Of a stretch of DNA of 64,000 bases, positions 1 to 8,246 are shown piece by piece. The stretch comes from Suilimivivens sp964393865 (GTDB taxonomy: Bacteria; Bacillota; Clostridia; Lachnospirales; Lachnospiraceae). The stretch's first letter is position 1. Each line of letters starts with the position of its first letter. The translations under genes and the position numbers were made by a program. Where the stretch lies: the NCBI GenBank assembly GCA_964393865.1, contig CAYMUW010000002.1, forward strand, positions 62,001-126,000, in the 5' to 3' direction. The notes under the pieces were generated by a model. That model was given only the letters and a program-made list of their open reading frames with translations, did not search any database and was not told the origin of the DNA.

Positions 1-1203
1 GCACTCTGCTTTATATTCTTTCTCAAGCTGTTCCTTTAACTCTTTGATGCGGCTTTCTTTTTCTTTTATCATCTCGATTACTGTATCATTTCCGTCAGAA
101 TAAACCTCGTACAGACGTTTCAATCTGCCTTTTTCCTGTTCAATGCCTTTGCTGATGATTTCAGATTTGCTTTCAGTTTCGGCTTTCCTGCTATCAGAAA
201 GGTTTAAGGAGATTTTTAATATCTGTTCCTCTACCGCCTTTTCTATATCCGAAGCCCACTCCTGCGAGTTAGTACAATCCGGATTCCAGTTCGGAAGCCT
301 GCTTAAACTGGCATTTCGCGAGCAGCAATATATTTTATGCAGTCCATGCGTCCATTTTTGGTAACGCATCTTGCATCCGCACACGCCGCAGTAGCACAAG
401 CCTGTCAGAAGATTTGGCTCTGTTCTGCTGTACGACCTTGCGTTCCCCCGGATTTTCCGCATCTCAAGACCTCGCTCGAATTCCTCTCGGTCAAATATCG
501 GCTGGTGTTTTCCCTGGTATACCTCTCCCTTATAGGGTATCATGCCAATATTAACAATGCCTGTTAATATCTGATGCACTGTCCTCTCTTGTTTGTATCC
601 AAGAATCCGCGCTATTTTTTCATCTGAATAGCCATCAATGAAAAGCTTTAATGCGCTCCTCGCCTGCTCCGCACGTTCAAGTATCGGCTCCAAAATCCCG
701 GTTTCCCTATTGTAGGTATAACAATATGGTTTATTTCCGCCGCCGGGCCAATAGCCCTGCTTTACCCTCTCAAGCATACCGCCGCGCATACGAAGGAGCA
801 TAGTATTCTTATCTAGCTGGGCAAATACCGCCATCATCTGCGTGTAAGCCTGCTGCATGGGATCATCATACCCTACGTTGTCATGGACGCACCGAAAATC
901 AACATCGTTCGGCTGGAATACGCGCTCAATCATATAGATTCCGTCCACCATCGACCGGGAAAGCCTGTCCAGTTTGAACGCCACAACGCATTTTACACGC
1001 TTTTTAGTGCAATCGCCAATTAATCGCTGTAACTGTGGTCTATCCATGTTCGCACCGGTATAGCCGTCATCAACATACCAGTCCGATATGATCAGTTCGT
1101 TTTTCCTTGCGTAATTTTCAATATCTCTTTTCTGGCTCTCTAAGCCGAGACCCTCTTCTGCCTGTTTCTCTGTCGAAACACGCATATATGCGACACATTC
1201 CAT
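1..1203 (-). CDS. large serine recombinase (prophage integrase), 3' end cut by the window
   Basis: Site-specific recombinase of the large serine family, expected to integrate and excise the prophage. 401 residues are visible and the frame is still open at base 1. The resolvase domain starts at once, with catalytic Ser10 in MRVSTEKQ and the LDRLSRS motif near residue 87. A recombinase domain follows, then a zinc ribbon (CGVCGCKM ... YCC, about residues 285-310) and a C-terminal coiled coil. The ATG follows a strong GGAGGG SD. It is the outermost phage gene on this side and points toward the unseen left end, so attL is probably within a few hundred bases of base 1. This is the same recombinase class as SpoIVCA of the B. 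subtilis skin element. The family is certain; the role in sigG splicing is inferred. Confidence 0.95.
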   Translation of the reverse strand, partial: MECVAYMRVSTEKQAEEGLGLESQKRDIENYARKNELIISDWYVDDGYTGANMDRPQLQRLIGDCTKKRVKCVVAFKLDRLSRSMVDGIYMIERVFQPNDVDFRCVHDNVGYDDPMQQAYTQMMAVFAQLDKNTMLLRMRGGMLERVKQGYWPGGGNKPYCYTYNRETGILEPILERAEQARSALKLFIDGYSDEKIARILGYKQERTVHQILTGIVNIGMIPYKGEVYQGKHQPIFDREEFERGLEMRKIRGNARSYSRTEPNLLTGLCYCGVCGCKMRYQKWTHGLHKIYCCSRNASLSRLPNWNPDCTNSQEWASDIEKAVEEQILKISLNLSDSRKAETESKSEIISKGIEQEKGRLKRLYEVYSDGNDTVIEMIKEKESRIKELKEQLEKEYKAEC

Positions 1204-1268
1204 ATCTATCCCTCCTTTGAATGTGTCAGGGGTCGCTGTTCTGGCACATTTTATCATATTTTCAGGAT

Positions 1269-1367
1269 TTATTCAATAATCCGCTGTATTTCCAGTTTTT
1301 GTTTATCTGAAAGCTGTACCTCGTCTGTGGTTATCTCTTGTCCGTCCTTAATGATTCTGACTTCCAT
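1269..1367 (-). CDS. 32-residue phage peptide upstream of the integrase
   Basis: Short acidic and lysine-rich peptide starting MEVRIIKDGQ and ending EIQRIIE. A GAGGTG SD sits five bases before its ATG. It lies 65 bases upstream of the recombinase in the same direction, so the two are probably co-transcribed. I do not recognise a family. Its position would suit a small accessory factor for the recombinase, such as a directionality factor, but nothing in the sequence shows that. Confidence 0.55.
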   Translation of the reverse strand: MEVRIIKDGQEITTDEVQLSDKQKLEIQRIIE

Positions 1368-1412
1368 AATAATCACCTCGGGAATATTGTTGCCAAATTT
1401 TGGAAGCTGCAA

Positions 1413-1784
1413 TCATTTTCTTGCCCAATAATGAATCACATTCTTCTCACCACTGTCCCATGAATCCCAATATTTCCCATCTACCACCGTAACAACATGC
1501 CCATCCAATCCGAGGATATATGTACCATGCGGGAAGTTGCAGCAGAATTTATACACGTCCGCCGGATAATCCAGCTCATGCCGCTCAAATCCATTCTGCC
1601 TTAAATATTCTCCCCATACCGCATTGGAAGAGTTGCATCCGTCCGCAGTGTCAAAGGCTATCTGTGTGAGCGCGTCAAAGACTTCGTCCCATGTGCGCCC
1701 AGTGGCTTTGCAACAGGCGCGGATAGCGCAGTCGCCGACGCGGCGGCTCTTCGGGTTCGGGTTATATTCAATCCATCTGCTCAT
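1413..1784 (-). CDS. putative papain-like cysteine peptidase of the head gene cluster
   Basis: 123-residue protein with a Cys-His-Asp arrangement: Cys19 in GDCAIRA, His96 in DGHVVTVV and Asp107 in KYWDSWDS. This order and spacing resemble small papain-fold peptidases found in clostridial phages. It follows the minor capsid gene by 23 bases, so it may be a head maturation or virion-associated peptidase. Fold and activity are inferred from motif order only; a structural role without catalysis is equally possible. Confidence 0.6.
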   Translation of the reverse strand: MSRWIEYNPNPKSRRVGDCAIRACCKATGRTWDEVFDALTQIAFDTADGCNSSNAVWGEYLRQNGFERHELDYPADVYKFCCNFPHGTYILGLDGHVVTVVDGKYWDSWDSGEKNVIHYWARK

Positions 1785-1807
1785 TTTTCATCATCCTTTT
1801 CTACAGT

Positions 1808-3082
1808 TTAGGGTGAAACATACAGCCTATCCTCACTGCGTTTTAACCCGTTCTGTTTGCAAAATGCGCCATACTCATTGTATTGCTTATCAAACTGCCC
1901 TTTCAGCTGCTTCTCCCTGTCTTTCAATTCTGCAATCAGCTGTTCGTCCTTTGCGTATTGTATGGCATGGCGTTCGGAGAAGAGCTTCTTCTTCGTGTCA
2001 CGGATTCTGCGTTCATATGCCCGCTTTTTCTGTTCTAAGTCATACCGCTTCTTATTTTCCTCGCTGTCATACTGTGTCTGGTTATTCTTCATTCCTTTAT
2101 GAAACGGCATGAATGTATGGCGGCAGTTTATTCCACATAATCCTTCTATTGTTCCGTACCCGGTTACGGTTTCAAAATCCTCATAATGTTCCTGCTTACG
2201 GAATTTGCCGAAAAACTCCTTTATCTTGCCGAATATGCCTTTCTTCTTTTCCTCATAGCCGAATTTTTTCATTAAATCATCAGACAGGGAGTATACCTTG
2301 CCCTGCCATGATTCATGGTTGGCTGGCTCTATTTTATCCGTATACCGTGCGCCTAGATGGCTTGATACTAATACTGCGCTCACGCCCATCTCTGCACACG
2401 TTGATAGCGTAATTTCCGCGTTTGCCTGATTTAGCCCGGTTACAACGCACATTCTGACAGCCGCCTCTACGGTCATTTTGCGTTCTTTCCCATTCCTGCG
2501 GTATATCACATGGCTGCCATAAGCTGATACTTCATCTATCGCCTCCCTGATCGCCGTTGCCTTGTCAATGCCGTGCGTGGCTTTCCAATATGCTTTATCG
2601 CAGGAATTGATGAACTGTGTGTTCATATCTGCCACTGTCGTTCGCGTCAGGTTCTTAATCTCGCCGTTCGTGCGTTTGTATGCCGCATCGAGGATTTTCT
2701 TTTCATCCGATGTCAGATTTTCAAGCCGCGGAGCTTTCCCAATAAAGTCTTTCAGCTCCTTATCGGCATCTACCATGTCCGCAACTGATTTATTTATGTC
2801 TTCATTTATGTCATATCCGGCTTGATAAAAAGCATCTTTGATTTTTTTGTCCAATGCAGGCAATCTTTTACTGATTTCCTGCTGGATGTCACCCATAAGG
2901 ATGCCTGACTGCTTCAGTAAGTTTAATCTATGCTTGTTTGACGGGGATATAGTAATTTCCCCGTCAAATTCAAACTGCTGTATAACTGATTCAATAACCT
3001 TGTTCGTCAGATACAGATTGAACTCTGCCGCCGCTCCGGCCGTTTTTTCAACCAATTCAGAGAGATATTCGGGTGTGAACAT
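1808..3082 (-). CDS. phage minor capsid protein (minor capsid protein 2 family)
   Basis: 424 residues, matching in size and motifs the minor capsid protein family encoded directly after the portal in A118- and TP901-like siphophages. Visible blocks are the RTTVADMNTQF helix and the SSHLGARYTDKIEPANHESWQGKVYSL segment near residues 240-265. The C-terminal half has the CGINCRHTF motif typical of this family, then a long charged coiled coil. It starts by sharing one base with the stop of the preceding gene (TAATG), so translation is probably coupled. It is thought to sit at the portal vertex. Confidence 0.85.
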   Translation of the reverse strand: MFTPEYLSELVEKTAGAAAEFNLYLTNKVIESVIQQFEFDGEITISPSNKHRLNLLKQSGILMGDIQQEISKRLPALDKKIKDAFYQAGYDINEDINKSVADMVDADKELKDFIGKAPRLENLTSDEKKILDAAYKRTNGEIKNLTRTTVADMNTQFINSCDKAYWKATHGIDKATAIREAIDEVSAYGSHVIYRRNGKERKMTVEAAVRMCVVTGLNQANAEITLSTCAEMGVSAVLVSSHLGARYTDKIEPANHESWQGKVYSLSDDLMKKFGYEEKKKGIFGKIKEFFGKFRKQEHYEDFETVTGYGTIEGLCGINCRHTFMPFHKGMKNNQTQYDSEENKKRYDLEQKKRAYERRIRDTKKKLFSERHAIQYAKDEQLIAELKDREKQLKGQFDKQYNEYGAFCKQNGLKRSEDRLYVSP

Positions 3083-3597
3083 TATTCTTTCTTGAAAGCC
3101 TCCTTTGCTGCCCTTACAACGTCCTCCCGGTCATGTTCGGCGGCATATCTAAGCCACTGTCTTTTCGCCTCCGGCTTCTGATATTGCAAAAGGCGCGTTG
3201 TCTTTACCTTTGACACGCCTGGCCTGCTCCAATGTCCATATTCAGGGGAATAAAAAGATCCTTTTCCGGTTTTGGGGTCTGCATACATTACTCCCTCGTG
3301 CTGGTAATGACCATAAGGAACTCCATTCGGATTATAGGCGTATACTACATCTCTTTCTGGATTCGTTTCATTGAATGTCTTTATGTCATTATAAAGACTG
3401 CCGCCGCCCTCTCCGTCTCCCTCTGGCACGTATTTGAGCATATCCTGTACAAGCTGCGCTTTCATAGCGTCCTGCGCATAGTCCAGCTTGCGCCCGAATC
3501 GTGTAACATCTATATCTACTTGAACGCCGCCCTCGTGGATATGTATGCTTGCTTTTTTGAACATATTTCGGAAAAAATGCTTATCTTTTATTGCCAT
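3082..3597 (-). CDS. phage minor structural/capsid protein
   Basis: 171 residues from the ATG reading MAIKDKHFFR, chosen because AAGGA lies just upstream; a longer in-frame reading would overlap the neighbouring gene. The segment VYAYNPNGVPYGHYQHEGVMY and the repeated aromatic residues resemble the minor capsid protein found between portal and capsid in clostridial siphophages. Its start lies inside the end of a 25-codon peptide gene and its stop overlaps the next ATG, which makes a tightly coupled head operon. Confidence 0.7.
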   Translation of the reverse strand: MAIKDKHFFRNMFKKASIHIHEGGVQVDIDVTRFGRKLDYAQDAMKAQLVQDMLKYVPEGDGEGGGSLYNDIKTFNETNPERDVVYAYNPNGVPYGHYQHEGVMYADPKTGKGSFYSPEYGHWSRPGVSKVKTTRLLQYQKPEAKRQWLRYAAEHDREDVVRAAKEAFKKE

Positions 3598-3665
3598 ATA
3601 TATTCCTTCAATCTCTCGTCTGACAGCGTAATGTGGACGCTCCCAACTGTGGTGTTGATGTTCAT
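3588..3665 (-). CDS. 25-residue coupled leader peptide
   Basis: Tiny reading frame starting MNINTTVGSVHITL and ending EYIWQ, with a CAGGA SD. Its stop lies ten bases inside the next gene, so ribosomes ending here could restart at the minor capsid ATG. It fills an otherwise empty space. I recognise no family; it could act only as a translational coupler. Confidence 0.4.
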   Translation of the reverse strand: MNINTTVGSVHITLSDERLKEYIWQ

Positions 3666-3667
3666 GG

Positions 3668-3877
3668 TTATTCCTGCTCCATTTCAATTTTAAACCTGTC
3701 AATCGGGCAATATGCGAAGTTTCCACATTCATCAGCAAGTATAAGCTGCCCGTCTTCTCCGATATAGAAGCCCTCTATATCGCAATAGATAAAATTTTTC
3801 GCCCATTCTTCATGTAATGCAATGTCCTTACAATCCGGCTCTTTTCCTGTCTTTGTGTCTATAACCGTAAATGTCAT
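3668..3877 (-). CDS. small hypothetical phage protein, 69 residues
   Basis: Acidic protein (start MTFTVIDTKTGKEPDCKD) between portal and minor capsid genes, four bases after the portal stop. It contains two short beta-type segments (GFYIGEDGQLILADE, GNFAYCPIDRFKIE). Position in the head operon suggests a structural or assembly accessory. No catalytic motif is visible and I do not recognise it. Confidence 0.7.
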   Translation of the reverse strand: MTFTVIDTKTGKEPDCKDIALHEEWAKNFIYCDIEGFYIGEDGQLILADECGNFAYCPIDRFKIEMEQE

Positions 3878-3881
3878 TCCT

Positions 3882-5324
3882 CTATTCCTCCCTGAATAAT
3901 CCCGCTTCCTTATCCGGCTTCGCTTCCTCTACCATTGCCTTTGCTTCATCTTCGCTCATGCCCTCGAATTTTACGTAGTACATCCATGGAGGCACATCTC
4001 CTTGCAGGCGGTATTTCCACCAAGCTGTTCTTTCTTCTTCGAAATTATCGGTAATGTCTGCAAAATCAAAGACAATCTTTTCTTTTAGATCTTCCCACGA
4101 AGTAGCAGGCAAATCTGTGTAAATGTCAGCGAACACGTTTAAGGCATAAAACAGGTTCTCGAAAGCATTCTTTAATTTTCCCCTTATGTTTTTTATCGTT
4201 CTGATGGTTTCCTGATCGTCACTCTCGATCTGTGTTGCCGTAACAACTCCTGTTTTCTCGTCTAACACGAAAAATCCTTGTGAAAATCCGCATTTTGTTG
4301 AAATGAGGGCAAGTATGGAATTGATGTCTGCTATCCTCTGCTCCGTCAGCATGGTCGCCACGTGCTCATGTATCGGCGTACTGTCTATCGCGTTCGCTCC
4401 CATGTTAATACCTTTTACAAATCTCGCAAGCGTTACGCCCCTATTGTTTGCAGACTGGATAACGCTCTCGTCCGCAAATGTGATGTGCTTGCTGTCGGCG
4501 ACTTCCCCGGATTTCCTGCCCCATGCGATATCAAGGTCTTTCAATTCTTTCAGGCAGTTGTGCCAGATTGGAACGCCTAAAGGGCTTGTGCGGTCTATCC
4601 TGTTCGGCGCAGGGTTCTTGAAATATGCAAAGAGCGGACGCTCCACGCCCTGCAGTGCCATGTCCGGCGCAAGATTCGCCCATTCCGGTACTTCTGTCAG
4701 GTTGCACTCATCGCCGATGTTCTCTGTATTTATTGTACTCCCGGCAGGCTTCCGTGCCCTGAATGCCTGATTAGTAATGCGGTATACCCTCATTTCCTGC
4801 CCGTCAGCGTCCGTTACGCCCTCAAATCTGTGCCATTCAAGCCTTGTATAGGTGTAATCGCCTCTTGTAATCTGTGACTGGAACACGCACCCTAAAATGT
4901 TTCCATTGCTGTCCGTTTCGGTCGGCGCAAAGTTCCCCGGCTCTATGTAATCCACATTCTGCCCATTTGGCTTGAACATGATGCCGCAGTTGCCAAGCCC
5001 CTCCGATACCTTGTCATTGATTACCTGCAATACATAATCTGCCTGTTTCTGTAAATACTGCCCTCTCGGCGTGTCGGGCATCTCAATCCCTAAGTCCAGA
5101 GTGACAAGCCCGGCAGTCACATCATCAATGAACCCGGCGAAGTTGATACTTTCGATATCGTCCTTCGGGTCGTTCCACGGTGGCTTTCCGCTCGTAATGT
5201 TGTGGAATGTCTGAATCCAGCTCTCCATTGTTGAAGAAAGCTGGATGTCTGCGTTGAATTTTTTCTTGATTTCGTTCGTGAACATCTTGCTCATTACCCC
5301 ATTCGTCCAGTTTAGAAAGTTCAT
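3882..5324 (-). CDS. phage portal protein
   Basis: 480 residues from the ATG preceded by GGGAGTG; an earlier in-frame ATG would overlap the upstream gene. The protein fits A118/SPP1-type portals in length, in the early GKPPW motif, in a central block with DRTSPLGVPIWHNCLKELKDLD, and in a long helical C-terminal part (stem and crown). Portals form the dodecameric ring at the capsid vertex through which DNA is packed and ejected. It lies directly downstream of the terminase genes and upstream of two minor capsid genes, the usual order. Confidence 0.9.
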   Translation of the reverse strand: MNFLNWTNGVMSKMFTNEIKKKFNADIQLSSTMESWIQTFHNITSGKPPWNDPKDDIESINFAGFIDDVTAGLVTLDLGIEMPDTPRGQYLQKQADYVLQVINDKVSEGLGNCGIMFKPNGQNVDYIEPGNFAPTETDSNGNILGCVFQSQITRGDYTYTRLEWHRFEGVTDADGQEMRVYRITNQAFRARKPAGSTINTENIGDECNLTEVPEWANLAPDMALQGVERPLFAYFKNPAPNRIDRTSPLGVPIWHNCLKELKDLDIAWGRKSGEVADSKHITFADESVIQSANNRGVTLARFVKGINMGANAIDSTPIHEHVATMLTEQRIADINSILALISTKCGFSQGFFVLDEKTGVVTATQIESDDQETIRTIKNIRGKLKNAFENLFYALNVFADIYTDLPATSWEDLKEKIVFDFADITDNFEEERTAWWKYRLQGDVPPWMYYVKFEGMSEDEAKAMVEEAKPDKEAGLFREE

Positions 5325-5328
5325 GCTG

Positions 5329-5589
5329 TCACTCCCATGTATCATACATTTTCTGTAAAGTATCAATCAGCACTTTTAACGATTGTTTCCTGCAAATCCA
5401 AAACTCTTGGATAATTCCCTCTATATCCTCAACCTCAATCTGTGCGCCTGATACTGCCTCTTTATCATCTTTCAACCGACATATAGCGATTTTAACGCTA
5501 TCGTCCGTTTTAGCGGCGATAACAGCTTTGTCGGATGCGTTATCTTTCAAATGTCCGATAACAATAGGCAGTTTGCGGTTTTTACTCAT
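5329..5589 (-). CDS. hypothetical phage protein, 86 residues
   Basis: Begins MSKNRKLPIVIGHLK and ends QKMYDTWE. It lies between terminase and portal, overlapping the previous stop by eight bases and ending five bases before the portal ATG, so it belongs to the packaging and head operon. A beta-rich first half and a helical end are suggested by the residue pattern. No known family recognised. Confidence 0.65.
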   Translation of the reverse strand: MSKNRKLPIVIGHLKDNASDKAVIAAKTDDSVKIAICRLKDDKEAVSGAQIEVEDIEGIIQEFWICRKQSLKVLIDTLQKMYDTWE

Positions 5590-5860
5590 TTTCTTCCTCC
5601 CTGTCCTCGTCCGTCTGAAGCGGAGCGTTGATTATGCAAGTAATGACATTCGGAATATGGTATCTGAATATTTCTTCCTGATTGAAAAAATATGCCGCGC
5701 CGCCTATAGATGAAGTCCGGCTCTCGCCTTTCCCTTCGCTTCTGATACATTTCGCGGCGAGTTTCCCGCTTGTTTCTGCCGCCTTATTACAGTAATAAAT
5801 AATATCGCCAACCCTGATTAAATCGTCTTTTGCCTGTTCGAGTGTTTTATGTATTCTCAT
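5582..5860 (-). CDS. hypothetical phage protein, 92 residues
   Basis: Starts MRIHKTLEQAKDDLIRVGDIIYYCN and has a strongly acidic tail (EDREEENE). It sits in the tight chain between terminase large subunit and portal, abutting the next upstream gene by one base. It has no membrane segment and no catalytic motif. Function unknown. Confidence 0.65.
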   Translation of the reverse strand: MRIHKTLEQAKDDLIRVGDIIYYCNKAAETSGKLAAKCIRSEGKGESRTSSIGGAAYFFNQEEIFRYHIPNVITCIINAPLQTDEDREEENE

Positions 5861-6115
5861 TTACCCTTTCCTCCACCGCTTAAATTTAATCTTCCCCTTC
5901 GCCTTTCTCCCCACCAGATAACCGGCATTTAACACCGTGATAGCCGCCGCCAGCGCAATCAGGAGCGGCCAGAGGAACACGCACAGCATGACCCCGAATT
6001 TGCGGTTCAGTACCCCGTCCGTTATGGAATTGTTGCGCTCATCGTCCAGTATGCCGCCGAGTACTGCGCCTGTGAAGAGATAGGCGGTTATAATTACAGC
6101 GATTATCAAACCCAT
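5861..6115 (-). CDS. small membrane protein of the packaging operon
   Basis: 84 residues with two hydrophobic helices (about residues 3-22 and 42-68) and a very basic end (RKAKGKIKFKRWRKG), predicting an inner-membrane hairpin with a cytoplasmic basic tail. A membrane protein between terminase and portal is not usual in the core order. It could be an exclusion protein or an accessory gene; nothing here decides. Confidence 0.65.
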   Translation of the reverse strand: MGLIIAVIITAYLFTGAVLGGILDDERNNSITDGVLNRKFGVMLCVFLWPLLIALAAAITVLNAGYLVGRKAKGKIKFKRWRKG

Positions 6116-6142
6116 TTATTCATCTCCAAAGTCGTTTGTGCG

Positions 6143-6349
6143 TTACTGTGCGGAAGTGTATTCCATTTCCAAATCTTTGTTCGCGTCTCTTAATTTCATT
6201 GCCCAATACCTATAAAAAGAATCGTCCGCTTTGCATTCTTTTTCACTTAACTCTGTATATTTATCTTTCAATTTGCTCATTTCGCACCAAAATTCAACTT
6301 CAAAGTCAACTTCATCTATTGCTATTCCGTTATAATATGCTTTTGCCAT
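6143..6349 (-). CDS. hypothetical phage protein, 68 residues
   Basis: The start MAKAYYNGIAIDEVDF is fixed by an AGGAGG SD six bases upstream; a longer frame would run into the terminase gene. It is acidic and helical, with a KLKDKYTELSEKE segment. It follows the terminase large subunit by eight bases. No family recognised. Confidence 0.65.
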   Translation of the reverse strand: MAKAYYNGIAIDEVDFEVEFWCEMSKLKDKYTELSEKECKADDSFYRYWAMKLRDANKDLEMEYTSAQ

Positions 6350-6357
6350 ATGTCCTC

Positions 6358-7686
6358 CTAAACCTTCATTGCAATCCTCGGCATATAAGCCGTCCATGAG
6401 TAATTGAACCCATCCCAATAATCGTTTATCGAACCAATGTTCAAATCTTCCACTTCATCCTCTTTCTCATCATCCCACTTTAATTCTGACAGCGCCTTTA
6501 TCAGCCCATGGCATCCCTCGTAAATCTTTAGCCGCCCTGTCCTAAGAAGCAGGTCCACAAGCCGCACGCGCTCTAAAATGGTAGCCTTTTCACAGCCGTT
6601 CATCCTCGTCCGCAGGTGTTCATTCAGTACGGTCTGCCGCAGGTCATAGATGAGGGTTGACGCGGCATTATCCCCGAAGCATTCCTCGATATATCCGAAC
6701 TGGCTTTCCATGAGCATAAAGAACTCCTTAAACTTTGTCTGTATCTGCAAGGTGTTCACTTCCTCGCATACCGGGAGCTTATCTTCCCCTAAAACAATCA
6801 GCTTTTGGTAATTGTTCTGGAATCCTGTGCAGTAATAGGTTGTCCGGCTCTTGTTGCCGCCGAAGTCAATCCCGATCGTTTTCATGGTAAAGCGCAGCTT
6901 CACATTTCCGTCAGCGTCGAAGATGTCCGAGTATTTCAGAAGATACGGCTCTGGATTGTCAGCAAAGTATTTAAATATCAAACCCTCTGCCGCCGTCCTC
7001 CTGCCTAAGATGTCGCGCTTGTACCACACCGTGCCTTTGTCGTAGGTGGATAGTATTTGTTTCAGCCTTTCCTCGCTTATGCTCAAATTGTCGGCTATGG
7101 TGAAATGCCCGTAATTGAATCCGAAATCAGGGTTTTCTTTCTGCGACTTCTCATAGAAGTCCAAGATTTCCTCATAATACCAGTTGTTAGGCGCTTTCGG
7201 ATTCAGGTCGTGAAATACTTTCCTGTCGTAACTGGATAAGGTACGGTCAAACACTTCTTTGATGAAGTTCGGGTGGCACTCGTTCGCCTCGGTTATGTAA
7301 GCCATTCCATAAGTGTTGCCCTTGATCAGCTTTTCATCTCCGTCCTTGCCGCCGCCGGAGATGAGGACTATCTTCTCCCCGGTCTTAGTCTGCACATACA
7401 CGCAGTCGCGGTTCTGGTACTTTCCTGTGCGGTATCTGCCCTCAAAGTAATTAAACAGCCCGTAGCCGTCACAGTCCAAGATGTTCAGCCGCGCGGTTGC
7501 CGTGGAAACGCCGCCTATCAGGTGGATATGGTTCTTGTGTTCCTCCAACATCATGCAGAATATCTGAGTCTGTAAGACATTTTTACTCCCTCTTTTTCCT
7601 CCTTCGGCTACGTTGAACCATGAATGTATACACCTTTTTGCATATTCTATTTGGTTTTGCGTAAATGGCTTCGGCGTGTTACTCAT
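6358..7686 (-). CDS. phage terminase large subunit
   Basis: 442 residues. The N-terminal ATPase shows a deviant Walker A (GGKRGSKN, residues 29-36) and a Walker B with catalytic acid in YITEANE (130-136). The C-terminal nuclease domain shows GIDFGGNKS near residue 272, FGDNAA near 340 and a final acidic residue in INDYWDGFNYSW. Together these make the motor that cuts and pumps DNA into the prohead through the portal. The start overlaps the small-subunit stop by eight bases. Confidence 0.92.
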   Translation of the reverse strand: MSNTPKPFTQNQIEYAKRCIHSWFNVAEGGKRGSKNVLQTQIFCMMLEEHKNHIHLIGGVSTATARLNILDCDGYGLFNYFEGRYRTGKYQNRDCVYVQTKTGEKIVLISGGGKDGDEKLIKGNTYGMAYITEANECHPNFIKEVFDRTLSSYDRKVFHDLNPKAPNNWYYEEILDFYEKSQKENPDFGFNYGHFTIADNLSISEERLKQILSTYDKGTVWYKRDILGRRTAAEGLIFKYFADNPEPYLLKYSDIFDADGNVKLRFTMKTIGIDFGGNKSRTTYYCTGFQNNYQKLIVLGEDKLPVCEEVNTLQIQTKFKEFFMLMESQFGYIEECFGDNAASTLIYDLRQTVLNEHLRTRMNGCEKATILERVRLVDLLLRTGRLKIYEGCHGLIKALSELKWDDEKEDEVEDLNIGSINDYWDGFNYSWTAYMPRIAMKV

Positions 7687-8170
7687 AATCTTCTATATCC
7701 CGGTTCGGCTGTGGGTTCTTGAAAAGGTCTTGTATGGACTGTACATTCTGCAACATCTCCTGCATTTTTTCTTTCTCATTCTCGCCGTTTGCGGCTTTCG
7801 CCGCCTCAATCTCCATGCGCTGTTTCTCGATTGCAAGCCGCTGTTTCTGAAGCTCGTGCCCCGCGCCGTCGCCGATGGTGTCACGGATGAACGCCGCCGC
7901 CTTTACATTGCCCTTTGCCGCCTCGTTCATCATCGCCGCCATGACCGCCATTGAATAGCTCATGTCGTCCTCTGGTATGCCCAGCTTGGCAAGCGTCGCT
8001 TTTGTCTTTTCGCTTGCTATGTCCATGTCCATGAGCATTTTCGCGGCTTCTTTCATGGATTTCTTTCTCTTTCTCGCCTTTCCAGAAGCAACTCCCGCTT
8101 TTTTTGCGTTTTCTCGGCGTTCTTTCGGTGTTCGGGCTTCGTTTGGTATTAAGTTTTCCGCATTTGGCAC
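7679..8170 (-). CDS. putative terminase small subunit
   Basis: 163 residues with a basic N-terminal KGG-like segment (RRENAKKAGVASGKARKRKKS) suited to DNA contact, a helical middle ending in AAFIRDTIGDGAG, and a charged coiled coil. It directly precedes and overlaps the terminase large subunit, the usual place for the DNA-recognition subunit. The call is from position and composition; no helix-turn-helix is obvious. Confidence 0.65.
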   Translation of the reverse strand: MPNAENLIPNEARTPKERRENAKKAGVASGKARKRKKSMKEAAKMLMDMDIASEKTKATLAKLGIPEDDMSYSMAVMAAMMNEAAKGNVKAAAFIRDTIGDGAGHELQKQRLAIEKQRMEIEAAKAANGENEKEKMQEMLQNVQSIQDLFKNPQPNRDIEDYE

Positions 8171-8246
8171 TCACCTCACCTCTTATTTCAAGCAATATTC
8201 GTCAATATGCCTTTCTGATATACTTACATTCTGCCCTTTATACATT

